DNA of 30,949 nt from Neptuniibacter sp048548695 (GTDB taxonomy: Bacteria > Pseudomonadota > Gammaproteobacteria > Pseudomonadales > Balneatricaceae): NCBI RefSeq assembly GCF_048548695.1, contig NZ_JBLYIF010000022.1, one strand, 5' to 3'. Positions 8,001 through 15,284 of this stretch are shown in pieces. The translations under genes were made by a program, and so were the position numbers. Numbering within the stretch: the stretch's first letter is position 1; the number at the start of each line of letters is the position of its first letter. The notes below the pieces were generated by a model. It searched no databases, was not told where the DNA came from, and saw only the letters and a program-made list of their open reading frames with translations.

Positions 8001-8700
8001 TATCTTTTAGGTGCTCAGGCCTTTCATCAATATGGATATCGTTAAACTGTGTTTCCGCAATCATTTTCTTAAGACGGTCAAACATATCTGCCCGCCTTAA
8101 TATTGCGTAGCTCATTCTGTCTAAATGACTCATATGGTCATTCGGCCCGCCTAAACAGTATTCTCTGGCTAATTCACTCTCATTATTCCCCTTACTACCC
8201 CTTCGGCGTAATAGTTTCTTGTCGTTCTGAATGAGGGCTCTGTAGTCAGTAATGGTATCGATCTGACGTGATAATCGAATCCCCATGTCCTTTAAAGCCA
8301 TGAATACTTCAGTTATAGCTGAGCCCCTTTCCAGCAATGGGGTAATGGTTGGATGAAAGAACGTTTCTTCAAGAGAGCCGGTTACAAATCGATAGATGGT
8401 TTTAGCACCACTGCTATGCCGATACATGACCACCAGTCGATGACCGTCTTCTCTTAGGTGCTCGTAGATAAGAGCGCTGGACTGCTTGGGAAGGTAAAAG
8501 TCTAAAAAAGAATCTTTATCAGCAACTTGGTCAACCAGTTGATTGGGCTCAGTACCATAAAATATAGGTATTAAGTTTAGTGCAGATGTTTTGCCAGCAC
8601 CATTACCGCCGCTAGCATTAGAATGACCATCAGCATCAAACATAACTGATAGCCCGGAAAAATAGGAGTTATGAAGAGCTATTCGTTTAAGACCAAGCAT
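5017..8700 (-). CDS. MukB-like SMC ATPase (JetC/MksB-like)
   Basis: A 1,227-residue ATPase with SMC layout. The Walker A GGNGAGKT lies at residues 31-38. A coiled coil rich in Glu, Lys, Leu and Gln follows, with a globular hinge-like part around 530-605 (DPAWAETIGKILDPELL). A second coiled coil leads to an ABC head with a signature-like SSNGLSYLA near 1117 and a Walker-B-like strand ending HWPIDEL near 1150. The Walker B strand is less hydrophobic than usual. I chose ATG 8700 (MLGLKRIALHN) because AAAGGAA lies eight bases upstream; upstream in-frame starts at 8772, 8745 and 8730 fall within the operator repeats and lack a binding site. It is first in the operon, whereas in Wadjet and MksBEFG the SMC gene is usually third. 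Confidence 0.75.
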   Translation of the reverse strand: MLGLKRIALHNSYFSGLSVMFDADGHSNASGGNGAGKTSALNLIPIFYGTEPNQLVDQVADKDSFLDFYLPKQSSALIYEHLREDGHRLVVMYRHSSGAKTIYRFVTGSLEETFFHPTITPLLERGSAITEVFMALKDMGIRLSRQIDTITDYRALIQNDKKLLRRRGSKGNNESELAREYCLGGPNDHMSHLDRMSYAILRRADMFDRLKKMIAETQFNDIHIDERPEHLKDKTLVQDIAGLRDFDSAELKIRLCIEKHQQRDLVISDRVIAVTELKYRCLEASDQAETLKNQIETLTVEITALDEVYKSESLQLRENALQLQSQAKQLDDEINGIHDENRRWQGWNVTEKKAQYDNLDHHIDRLQQFESDLELLTKQVNNLESALDSGKYKAQENLDKDLKKLSAKKLELREQQNELVIKFADAKAEVTSQKHKAITELIEGENAKQRQELNNLIVKTGLQSGSVQITNDDQKALDLIEAQIDEASEKLEVNEFALANSKSELDTQNDKHKAALKALQYGLDETKDLQKAYDELNALIYPKDGTLLSDLRLFDPAWAETIGKILDPELLLRTDLQPDYKEGLSGTIYGWHLALQNIDTPPHATREDVLLARLEQADTRLRSSQKRCDELESAANELFKAIKPLETKYAELKHHVKQQGDSIKALRDRYKRTKAIAQEKAEERQVQLLEEVKSLKKALKDHDERTTELKREIESSFNQTRLELDSRQQSESQNIEERINLLVSQEKQSKADFQTRVKQIEVRFTVECEKAGVDPNQIRTARKTKNDQYNLVETIRGYTTELQKYESWCKNFWSKVPEKDLLISELRSKASSAQEDIQIHNKKHHQAKNGIETQRRESLDKLKELKPQIENANNLISQCPVSETAEEEPSGSLLDLTDKLSRLISEEKQLKKEVIEGVNNAQAILNKYINSRIYKAWESLLEQRRSLSHSDEFSDEFRLKQPLDLAHLLDHDLPAIRDVLIQQVRAVGDSLSKYHDCLKGLNDEVSRVSRLLGQRVNTNQRIENLTNIELQVTSVVVEGDYWDKLSSFNEQWREWQDGRDFELPPEALLYAIQSANEALQNARISNDINSLIRLRICLEENGRKAHVESAKEFDALSSNGLSYLAILVIFMGMARYLCPNNQISLHWPIDELAALSPENIARLFHMFEEAGIYCFSAFPSTDQNLLKFFKHRKLIDRKRGVRNLTDPLKNRSNSLKGKLSSLAVEAE

Positions 8701-8730
8701 AGATACATTCCTTTGAATAATAACTTCCAT

Positions 8731-8787
8731 AATGCTATGTAGCATTTGTATACATGTATATACTGTATACATATATATGTAGCATTT
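8731..8787. promoter_or_regulatory. Composite operator between SMC operon and WYL gene
   Basis: The 103-bp gap between the divergent genes holds nested repeats. AATGCTA-TG-TAGCATT (8731-8746) is a perfect 7-bp inverted repeat. TATGTAGCATTT occurs at 8736-8747 and again at 8776-8787, in the same orientation and exactly 40 bp apart. Between them, TGTATACATGTATAT (8747-8761) and TGTATACATATATAT (8764-8778) are direct repeats, 14 of 15 bases identical and 17 bp apart. The layout A-B-B-A suggests cooperative binding by a dimeric regulator, most likely the WYL protein encoded alongside. Confidence 0.6.
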
Positions 8788-8803
8788 TCACGCAGGTGTA
8801 TGG

Positions 8804-9673
8804 ATGAAAGACGTTAAATGGGATCAAGCGCTCCGTTTCCGCTTAATCGAAATTATTGCCCTTTGGGAGGGCCGCTTAACTACAAACCATCTATGTACTG
8901 CGTTTCAAATTGGTCGCCAACAGGCATCGCGAGACATTAACAGTTATCAGTCTCTTTTTGAAACTCCTCCTCTTGTACTTGATCGATCTATAAAGGGATA
9001 TAAACCAACTCAAGCCTTTTCTCCAAAATTCAGCCAGGGAACTGCGAGTGAATATTTAGCGCTTCTCCATAGGCAAAAAGAAATGGTTGAAGCGTTTGAT
9101 TGCTTCGAATTGGGTCATGCGGAATCAGAAATTGTAAGTGTTCCGGATAGGACTATTTCGCCAATCATAGTTCGCTCTCTAATACAGGCGGCACGAGAAC
9201 AGCGCCGAGTTGATATTGATTACATATCACTTTCTACTCCTAAGGTCATAGGCCGGAATATAGTGCCCCACACTATCGTTAATGATGGTTTTCGATGGCA
9301 TGTAAGGGCATATTGTGAGCACAGGAAAGAATATAGAGATTTTGTGCTTAGTAGGTTCAGAAATGAACCTGACTTACTGGATCGATCCGATTTTGGAAGG
9401 GAGCATGATACTGATTGGAATGAATCTACAGTACTTGAAATAACCCCAAATCCTTATTTATCTGAGGCCCAACAGCAAATTATTGCTGAAGATTATGGCA
9501 TGCAAAATAAGTCCATGATCATTGAAGCTAGAAATGCTTTGGTTAAATACGTTGTTCAACGTTTAAACCTCTGCTTAGAAGAAAAACTTCTTAAAAACAC
9601 TCCTGAAGCTAATCAGCTCACCGTTAAGAATCAACCTGACACAATTGCCCATCTGATATCTAAGTCACCGTAA
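8804..9673 (+). CDS. WYL-domain transcriptional regulator (BrxR/CapW-like)
   Basis: A 289-residue protein with an N-terminal winged helix (RLTTNHLCTAFQIGRQQASRDINSYQ, about 24-49). A WYL domain follows at about 140-200, with the family pattern AAREQRRVDIDYIS, then RWHVRAYCEHRKEYRDFVLSR. A C-terminal WCX-like extension completes it. Length and layout match BrxR/CapW regulators, which bind inverted repeats and repress neighbouring anti-phage operons until a ligand is sensed. The start ATG at 8804 has CAGG eight bases upstream. It is divergent from the condensin operon, with the repeat array between them, so it likely controls both directions. The WYL motif itself is WHV here, as in other members of this branch. 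Confidence 0.8.
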   Translation: MKDVKWDQALRFRLIEIIALWEGRLTTNHLCTAFQIGRQQASRDINSYQSLFETPPLVLDRSIKGYKPTQAFSPKFSQGTASEYLALLHRQKEMVEAFDCFELGHAESEIVSVPDRTISPIIVRSLIQAAREQRRVDIDYISLSTPKVIGRNIVPHTIVNDGFRWHVRAYCEHRKEYRDFVLSRFRNEPDLLDRSDFGREHDTDWNESTVLEITPNPYLSEAQQQIIAEDYGMQNKSMIIEARNALVKYVVQRLNLCLEEKLLKNTPEANQLTVKNQPDTIAHLISKSP

Positions 9674-9687
9674 ATAAGGGGGCTAAA

Positions 9688-9825
9688 GTGAAAAGGATCA
9701 CTCGTAAGGAACTTCATGAGCTAGTCTGGCTAAAACCTCTTTGTAGTGGTCAACTAATTCCGGACAGGGATCAAACCTTATTCTGGACAGCTCCTCTACA
9801 GGCCTTAGTTCCTGGCCCTCTGTAG
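9688..9825 (+). pseudogene. Truncated remnant of a TRKELYxLVW-type gene
   Basis: A GTG at 9688 with AGGGGG five bases upstream starts a 45-codon frame beginning MKRITRKELHELVWLKPL. This matches the start of a common protein family in accessory islands (pattern TRKELYxLVWxxPM), which normally continues with an HTH (from memory of the family). Here the match stops at about codon 18. The rest (CSGQLIPDRDQTLFWTAPL) is unrelated, comes from the repeat sequence at 9742-9790, and ends at a TAG. I read it as the 5' stump of a gene broken by an insertion and later deletion, in operon position behind the WYL gene. Confidence 0.55.
9742..9790. repeat. Possible insertion-sequence end remnant with paired 11-bp repeats
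   Basis: ATTCCGGACAG (9757-9767) and ATTCTGGACAG (9780-9790) are near-identical direct repeats. The first lies within a segment starting TG at 9742 and ending CA at 9766, similar in style to IS3-family terminal repeats. No transposase frame remains nearby. It sits exactly where the truncated gene loses its family match. Confidence 0.35.
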
Positions 9826-9907
9826 ATTCACTTATTCTGAAAACAACATAATAATGATTGAGCGGGTTCTACTTTGTTAGTCAGGCAAGGTTGCTTTTGG
9901 CGCTGAT

Positions 9908-9939
9908 AAACCAGCCACTTGCATACGGGTGGCTGGTTT
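9908..9939 (-). terminator. Strong hairpin terminator, likely bidirectional
   Basis: AAACCAGCCAC (9908-9918) pairs perfectly with GTGGCTGGTTT (9929-9939): an 11-bp stem with a 10-base loop. A-runs and T-runs at the stem base allow it to work in both directions. It lies 35 bases after the stop of the leftward sigma-54 activator and closes the rightward island transcript as well. Confidence 0.75.
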
Positions 9940-9973
9940 CGCACAGCCTGCAACTCGCTTGGGAATGGGGTCG

Positions 9974-11665
9974 TTAGCTCACATTAATTTTTTCATGTTT
10001 CTTCAGGCGGTATTCAAACTGACCTCTGGGCATATTCAGCAAGCGGGCGGCGGCGGAGATATTCCCCCCCGACTTTTCCAGCACATGGTTGAGGAATAAC
10101 CCCTCAAGCGCATCGAAGGAATCCACACCGACCAGGATCTGATCCAGTGCCTGATTTGGGCTCATACCTGGAGCCTGCTCAGTATCGGGAGTTGTGCCTG
10201 AAGCTTGTAATAACGACTCTGCAAACTCTTTACAAGAGAACAGGTGTTCAATATCCAGACTTTCGCCATCTTCAGCCAGTATCACTGCCCTTTCGCATAT
10301 ATTCTCCAGTTCGCGAACATTGCCGGGCCAAGCGTAGCTAAGCATGGCATTGACTGCTTTTTTGGTAACGCCTTTGATGTTTTTATTGATGCGCTCTGAG
10401 TAACGATTGACGAACAAGTTGACCAGCAGTGGAATGTCGTCTTTTCGCTGCCGCAGTGGCGGAATTTCGATTGGGAAGATATTCACTCGGTAATACAGAT
10501 CTTCACGAAAACGCCCGGCTTTGACTTCCTCTTTCAGGTCAACATTGGCAGCAGCGACCAAGCGGATATTTATGTTAATCAGGTCGCTTCCCCCTACCCG
10601 CTCTATCTCGCGTTCCTGAATCGCACGCAGCAGTTTGCCCTGAGCTTCCATCGGCAAGCTGCTGATCTCATCCAGGAACAGGGTGCCGCCATTGGCGCGT
10701 TCAAACTTACCCGGGCGGGAACTGACCGCACCGGTATAGGCACCTTTCTCAACGCCAAACAGCTCGGCTTCTACCAGCTCTGACGGGATGGCGGCACAGT
10801 TAATTGATATAAAGGGGGCGTCAGCACGGTGACTGATGGAGTGCAGTGCTTTGGAAAACCGTTCTTTGCCGACACCACTTTCACCTAGCAGGAGGACGGT
10901 AGAGTCGGTATTGGCCACTTTTTTCAGTAGCGTGGCGACCTTGTTAAACTCCCGGGATGCACCCACCAGGTCGGGCAGGCCTGCTGTCTCTGTGTCTGCC
11001 TGAGCCATCCCGGCTCTTTCATTATCGACACGTGATCTGGGCGGAGAGATAAAGTCTTCAATTTGCAGAAAGCGCAAACCTTCTTCAGTTTCGTCGCTTT
11101 CTTCAAGGGGTGTCCCGATTACCCGGCAGTGCTTGTGTCCCATTGCGGTACATTCAATCTCTTTCCAGAAGATCGGTCGGCCCATCACTGCGGTGGTGTA
11201 ACCGCAGGCGTAACCTGTCATCATCCAGCAAGCGGGTGAGCCACTGATACCAAAATGCTCGAGGTGCGCCTGAGCTTCCCAGGAGTGCTCCCAATAGTAG
11301 TCGCCCCAGAACTCGCCGGTCTGCTCATCGAACTGCATGGTGTCTACAGCACGGTTGTGCACAAAACCTTCGGTCTCTCTGAGCTTTGGGCCATAGGAAA
11401 ACATATCGGTAATATCGGTGATGCCATATTCATCACGCAACCTGCGGGCATCTTCAGAGCCTTGCTGGTAACCAAGCCGGGTAAAGATTTCGCGGGTTTT
11501 GCGGATGCCTAGCTGATCGACCAGTTCACGCCGGAGAGTGGCCAGGGAAAAGCCGTGCAGCAACAGCATACGCTGTCCCAGTAGCCGGATTTCACCACGG
11601 TCCAGATTGGTCTTAATCAGTGAATCAAGATCAAGTTTTACTTGGTCATCTATGAATTTTTTCAT
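9974..11665 (-). CDS. Sigma-54-dependent activator, XylR-N/V4R family (first copy)
   Basis: A 563-residue enhancer-binding protein. Domains in order: XylR_N effector domain (about 15-130), V4R domain (about 130-190, ending ECTAMGHKHCRV), a short linker, AAA+ sigma-54 interaction domain (about 235-460) and a Fis-type HTH at the C-terminus (NISAAARLLNMPRGQFEYRL). Walker A GESGVGKE, the sigma-54 loop GAYTGA (Tyr in place of the usual Phe) and Walker B GGTLFLDE are all present, so it should be active. Relatives XylR, DmpR and PoxR bind aromatic effectors directly. I chose the ATG at 11665; a GTG two codons upstream is also possible. It lies downstream of the molybdoenzyme gene on the same strand and ends before a strong terminator. 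Confidence 0.88.
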   Translation of the reverse strand: MKKFIDDQVKLDLDSLIKTNLDRGEIRLLGQRMLLLHGFSLATLRRELVDQLGIRKTREIFTRLGYQQGSEDARRLRDEYGITDITDMFSYGPKLRETEGFVHNRAVDTMQFDEQTGEFWGDYYWEHSWEAQAHLEHFGISGSPACWMMTGYACGYTTAVMGRPIFWKEIECTAMGHKHCRVIGTPLEESDETEEGLRFLQIEDFISPPRSRVDNERAGMAQADTETAGLPDLVGASREFNKVATLLKKVANTDSTVLLLGESGVGKERFSKALHSISHRADAPFISINCAAIPSELVEAELFGVEKGAYTGAVSSRPGKFERANGGTLFLDEISSLPMEAQGKLLRAIQEREIERVGGSDLININIRLVAAANVDLKEEVKAGRFREDLYYRVNIFPIEIPPLRQRKDDIPLLVNLFVNRYSERINKNIKGVTKKAVNAMLSYAWPGNVRELENICERAVILAEDGESLDIEHLFSCKEFAESLLQASGTTPDTEQAPGMSPNQALDQILVGVDSFDALEGLFLNHVLEKSGGNISAAARLLNMPRGQFEYRLKKHEKINVS

Positions 11666-11759
11666 CGTCACCCATATCGTTATTTTTGTCAGTGGTGGCT
11701 GGACGATTGCTATATTTTTCTACTCTACCTATTCACCCGGAAATATCCAATTACCCGGT

Positions 11760-14081
11760 TTAATCACTTTTGGTGATCCAGGGTGATACGTGCTCGCAGA
11801 GTTCCACCGCAATACTTTTGGCGGTAGGTGTCAGACTTTGCAGGCCGTAGCTGGCCAGCGGGATCAGCGGATTACACTCAGGGTAATAGGCGGCCAGATT
11901 TCCCCGGGGGATATCATAGGGAATCAGCCGAAATCCCTGCACTTCTCGGGTTACGCCGTCATTCCAAATGGAACGGATATTGATCTGCTGACCAGCACTA
12001 AAACCGGAAGCTTGCAGGTCTTCGGGGTTAATAAGCACAATCTTGCGTTCGCCATGCACGCCGCGGTAGCGGTCTTCCATACCATAGATGGTGGTGTTGT
12101 ACTGGTCATGGGAACGCAGGGTTTGCAGGATAAAACCGGTGGTCGGGCCTGATACTATGGCGGCACTGGCCAGAGGGGACTCCGGTAATGGATTGGCATG
12201 AATCTGCAGCTGGCCTGAGCGAGTATTGAAGACCCGCTGGCGAACCGGGTTGCCGAGATAAAACCCTCCGGGTTCGGTGATGCGGGTGTTGAAATCAGCG
12301 AAGCCGGGTATGGTTTCAGCAATCAGGTCCCGAATACGGCAATAATCTTCAACCAGCCAGTGCCAGGGCACCGGATGCTCACCCAGCGTCGCCTGTGCGA
12401 TTCGAGCGATGATCCAGGGTTCGGAGTGCATGGTGGTGGCCAGTGGTTCAACAATGCCGCCGGAGGCATGTACCATGCTGAACGAGTCTTCCACGGTTAC
12501 CCGTTGTGGCCCTGTAGCCTGCAGGTCAATATCTGTGCGGCCCAGGCAAGGCAGAATCAGTGCTTCCTTGCCGGTTGCCAGGTGAGAGCGATTCAGCTTG
12601 GTACTGATCTGTACTGTCAATTCACACTTACTCAGCGCCTGCTGCGTTAGCTGGGTATCAGGCGTGGCGGCGGCAAAGTTACCGCCCAGGCCGATAAAGA
12701 CCTTGCTGCGTTTTTCCAGCATGGCGGCAATGGCTTCAACCGTCGCGTGGCCATTGTGTTTGGGCACAGTAAAACCAAAATGCTGCTCAAGCTGCGCCAG
12801 GAAATCAGGGTCAGGACGTTCATTAATGCCCATAGTCCGATCGCCCTGGACATTGCTGTGTCCTCTCACCGGGCAGAGACCGGCGCCGGGCAGTCCAAGC
12901 TGGCCCCGAAGTGCCATCAGGTTGACCAGCTCCTGAATAATGGCAACAGAATGGTAGTGCTGGGTTAGCCCCATCGCCCAGGTTGTTATAACCCGCGGCG
13001 ATTGCAGGAAGATCTCTGCTGCCAGACACAGGTCCTGCTTACTTAAGCCGGACTGCTCTTCAATTTGTGACCAATGGGTATGCTTTACGAGGTTGAGATA
13101 GTCTGTTGCGCCCCGGGTGAAAGCATTGATAAAAACCTGATCAAAAACGTCTTCAGAACGCTGTGGGTCGGCATCGACCTCAATGAGATGTTTTACCAAC
13201 CCCCGAATTGCGGCCATGTCCCCGCCGAGTTTGGGAGACAGGTACAGTGTGTTCATACGCGTGGCTGAGCTGGTCAGCATCTCAACCGGATCTTGCGGGT
13301 GCTGAAAGCGCTCCAGCCCCCGTTCTTTCAGGGTATTGAATACTACGATTTGGGCGCCACGTTTTATGGCGCTGCGCAGGGTTTCCAGCATCCTTGGGTG
13401 GTTAGTACCTGGATTCTGGCCAAATACAAAAATAGCATTCGCCTGCTCAAAATCATCAAGCGTTACTGTGCCCTTGCCAACCCCGATGCTCTCAGTTAAG
13501 GCAACGCCGCTAGCCTCATGACACATGTTAGAGCAATCAGGAAAGTTATTGGTACCAAAGGCTCGGCCAAATAGCTGGTACAAAAATGCAGCTTCATTGC
13601 TGGCGCGGCCTGAAGTGTAAAGTTCCAGTTGATCGGGATGCTCAAGTTGTTTCAGGTGTTTGGCAATCAGTGCTATCGCAGCATCCCAGCTGATTGGCTG
13701 GTAATGGTCTGTTGCCGGATCGTAGCGCATTGGCTCGGTAAGTCTGCCCTGGTATTCCAGGAAGTAATCCGACTGCTGGCGTAACCAGCCGACGCTATAA
13801 CGGGCAAAGAAGGTCTGGTCGACTGTTTTGGAGGTAGCTTCCCAGGTCACCGCTTTGGCGCCGTTTTCACAGAAGCGAATACGGTTAGGGTGTTTGTCTT
13901 CGCCCCAGGCGCAACCGGGGCAATCAAACCCGTCAGGTTGATTGGTATTCAGCAGCGAGCGGATATTGATGGTGGGCTGTTCGCTCTTGAACAGGTATTT
14001 CAGGGTACTGCCAAGTGCCCCCCAGCCCCCAGCCGGGCCCAAATAGGGAGGTTGGCTGAATCGGTTTTTTTTATGCTTCAT
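11760..14081 (-). CDS. FdhF/YdeP-family molybdopterin oxidoreductase
   Basis: A 773-residue molybdoenzyme. The family start is clear: GPAGGWGALGSTLKYL, then NQPDGFDCPGCAWGEDKH and FCENGAKAVTWEAT with three cysteines in a cluster-like setting. NFPDCSNMCHEASGVAL and GQNPGTNHPRM are typical of the catalytic domain. The C-terminal 150 residues form the molybdopterin dinucleotide-binding domain (INIRSIWNDGVTREVQGF). No twin-arginine signal is seen, so it is cytoplasmic. YdeP relatives are annotated as formate-dehydrogenase-like but their substrates are poorly known. The ATG at 14081 overlaps the end of fdhD by 11 bases, which supports a maturation link. Longer starts further upstream lie inside fdhD and are less likely. 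Confidence 0.85.
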   Translation of the reverse strand: MKHKKNRFSQPPYLGPAGGWGALGSTLKYLFKSEQPTINIRSLLNTNQPDGFDCPGCAWGEDKHPNRIRFCENGAKAVTWEATSKTVDQTFFARYSVGWLRQQSDYFLEYQGRLTEPMRYDPATDHYQPISWDAAIALIAKHLKQLEHPDQLELYTSGRASNEAAFLYQLFGRAFGTNNFPDCSNMCHEASGVALTESIGVGKGTVTLDDFEQANAIFVFGQNPGTNHPRMLETLRSAIKRGAQIVVFNTLKERGLERFQHPQDPVEMLTSSATRMNTLYLSPKLGGDMAAIRGLVKHLIEVDADPQRSEDVFDQVFINAFTRGATDYLNLVKHTHWSQIEEQSGLSKQDLCLAAEIFLQSPRVITTWAMGLTQHYHSVAIIQELVNLMALRGQLGLPGAGLCPVRGHSNVQGDRTMGINERPDPDFLAQLEQHFGFTVPKHNGHATVEAIAAMLEKRSKVFIGLGGNFAAATPDTQLTQQALSKCELTVQISTKLNRSHLATGKEALILPCLGRTDIDLQATGPQRVTVEDSFSMVHASGGIVEPLATTMHSEPWIIARIAQATLGEHPVPWHWLVEDYCRIRDLIAETIPGFADFNTRITEPGGFYLGNPVRQRVFNTRSGQLQIHANPLPESPLASAAIVSGPTTGFILQTLRSHDQYNTTIYGMEDRYRGVHGERKIVLINPEDLQASGFSAGQQINIRSIWNDGVTREVQGFRLIPYDIPRGNLAAYYPECNPLIPLASYGLQSLTPTAKSIAVELCEHVSPWITKSD

Positions 14082-14955
14082 GGTTGGACTCTGATAATTG
14101 CAGTGCCTGTGCATTCTGGTGAAAAATGCGATGTTCGCCATTTCTCAGTTGTTGGGTCAGATTGAGGTTATGGGCTTTGGCAACAGCGATTGCCTGATAG
14201 CTTGGGCTTGATAAATGTGTCAGACAACGCAGCCCTGCCCTCACCGCCTTATAGACCAGCTCAACACTGCAACGGCTGCTCATGACAATGCTGTGCTGGC
14301 TTAGATCAAGCTGCTGGGCCAGTGCATAGCCGATAGCTTTGTCCATTGCGTTATGGCGACCAATATCTTCCTGGAAGGTAATAACCTGCCCTGATGTATT
14401 CAGGAGTACGGCGGCATGCAGGCCACCAAAGTCCCCCCTTTGCTGCTGCAGTATGCTGAATTTATGGTGCAGGTCGCCCATTGCGGACAGGTCTGGCAAA
14501 GGTTGTGGCGAGTTCGATTGCAGTTCGGGGAAGGCCTGGTGCAGTTGTTCAGTACCGCACACGCCACAGCCTGCCATCCGTCGCCGGATCACCCCATCGT
14601 GGCGGTAGCGGTGGGATGCTCTGCTGCTGAGGGTGATATCGAGTATTAATGGCGACAGGGCTTTGTCTGCAACACGCTGGTCTTGGGTTTCAGGGGATTG
14701 CAGCGCCATGTCCCTGATTTCATCAGGATCGGCAATCACACCTTCATTAAATAGAAAACCAAGCGCAAACAGCTCCAGTGATAATGGCGAAACCATCATC
14801 ACGGCATGCGCGACCTGATTAATAGTCAGCGCCAGTGCAACCTCTTCTGCCAGGGTTGCTACTGCAACTTCATCAGAGCTACCCAGGCGGTAGCGTTGTT
14901 GACGGCTACCTGCTGCCGTTTTCATCGGCACGGTGGAGGGCGTGGTTATGGACAT
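14071..14955 (-). CDS. fdhD: FdhD, sulfurtransferase for formate dehydrogenase maturation
   Basis: A 294-residue FdhD. This protein passes sulfur from a cysteine desulfurase (IscS) to the molybdenum cofactor, which formate-dehydrogenase-type enzymes need. The active-site CxxC is in RRRMAGCGVCGTEQL (about 126-140). Other family blocks are FNEGVI near 70, GGLHAAVLLN, FQEDIGRHNAMDKAIG and SSRCSVELVYKA. Length is normal (family about 260-290). It overlaps the downstream molybdoenzyme gene, so the two are made together. The start at 14955 is the first ATG; ATG 14925 is a possible alternative, as neither has a strong binding site. Confidence 0.92.
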   Translation of the reverse strand: MSITTPSTVPMKTAAGSRQQRYRLGSSDEVAVATLAEEVALALTINQVAHAVMMVSPLSLELFALGFLFNEGVIADPDEIRDMALQSPETQDQRVADKALSPLILDITLSSRASHRYRHDGVIRRRMAGCGVCGTEQLHQAFPELQSNSPQPLPDLSAMGDLHHKFSILQQQRGDFGGLHAAVLLNTSGQVITFQEDIGRHNAMDKAIGYALAQQLDLSQHSIVMSSRCSVELVYKAVRAGLRCLTHLSSPSYQAIAVAKAHNLNLTQQLRNGEHRIFHQNAQALQLSESNHEA

Positions 14956-15284
14956 AAACGCTTAATGGCCTTTCCGCCGCCTGCAGCGAGTGCAGTCCGG
15001 TGTGAGTATGTGGCACGTAGCGATAGGGGTAACCGAACAACAGTTCGCCGCTTGGTCGGCCAGCAGGGAGAAGCTAAACAATAGGATTGTCCTTCACCGT
15101 TTATTTGTAGTGATAAATGTTGGTCGCCTTGTCACTGTAGCTCATAGCATAGCAGGGCTTTTTACGACAAAGTTAAATCGGGCTTTTCTTATAGTATATT
15201 CTTTAATATCAACATCTAAATAAATATTCATCAGATATTACCTTAAGATACCGGCGCAGAGCGCCGGGCTCTTAGGCGGGTTTG
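14956..15284. other. Intergenic region upstream of fdhD
   Basis: This 329-bp gap separates fdhD from the upstream oxygenase gene on the same strand. It contains a GC-rich hairpin at 15251-15267 just after the oxygenase stop, then an A+T-rich stretch (15165-15245) likely to hold the fdhD promoter. No sigma-54 type -24/-12 pair is found on the leftward strand. Confidence 0.45.
15251..15267 (-). terminator. GC-rich hairpin after the Rieske oxygenase gene
   Basis: CCGGCGC-AGA-GCGCCGG is a perfect 7-bp stem with a 3-base loop, starting 18 bases after the oxygenase stop. The T-run that follows on the leftward strand is poor, so it may slow or protect transcripts instead of ending them fully. Confidence 0.55.

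Noticed and set aside
8701..8772. N-terminal extension of the SMC protein to 8772
   Set aside because: The extra 24 residues overlap the operator repeats and precede the conserved MLGLKRIALHN start. Only ATG 8700 has a good ribosome binding site.
8748..8778. TATA-rich repeats read as a CRISPR-like or simple repeat
   Set aside because: There are only two copies of each unit, with no spacers and a promoter setting. An operator is the better reading.
11790..14165. Several rightward open frames opposite the molybdoenzyme gene
   Set aside because: They are antisense shadows of a strongly recognised gene and have no ribosome binding sites or family matches.
15011..15027. TGGCACG motif on the + strand, like a sigma-54 -24 box
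   Set aside because: There is no GC at the -12 position, and it points away from fdhD with no rightward gene downstream.
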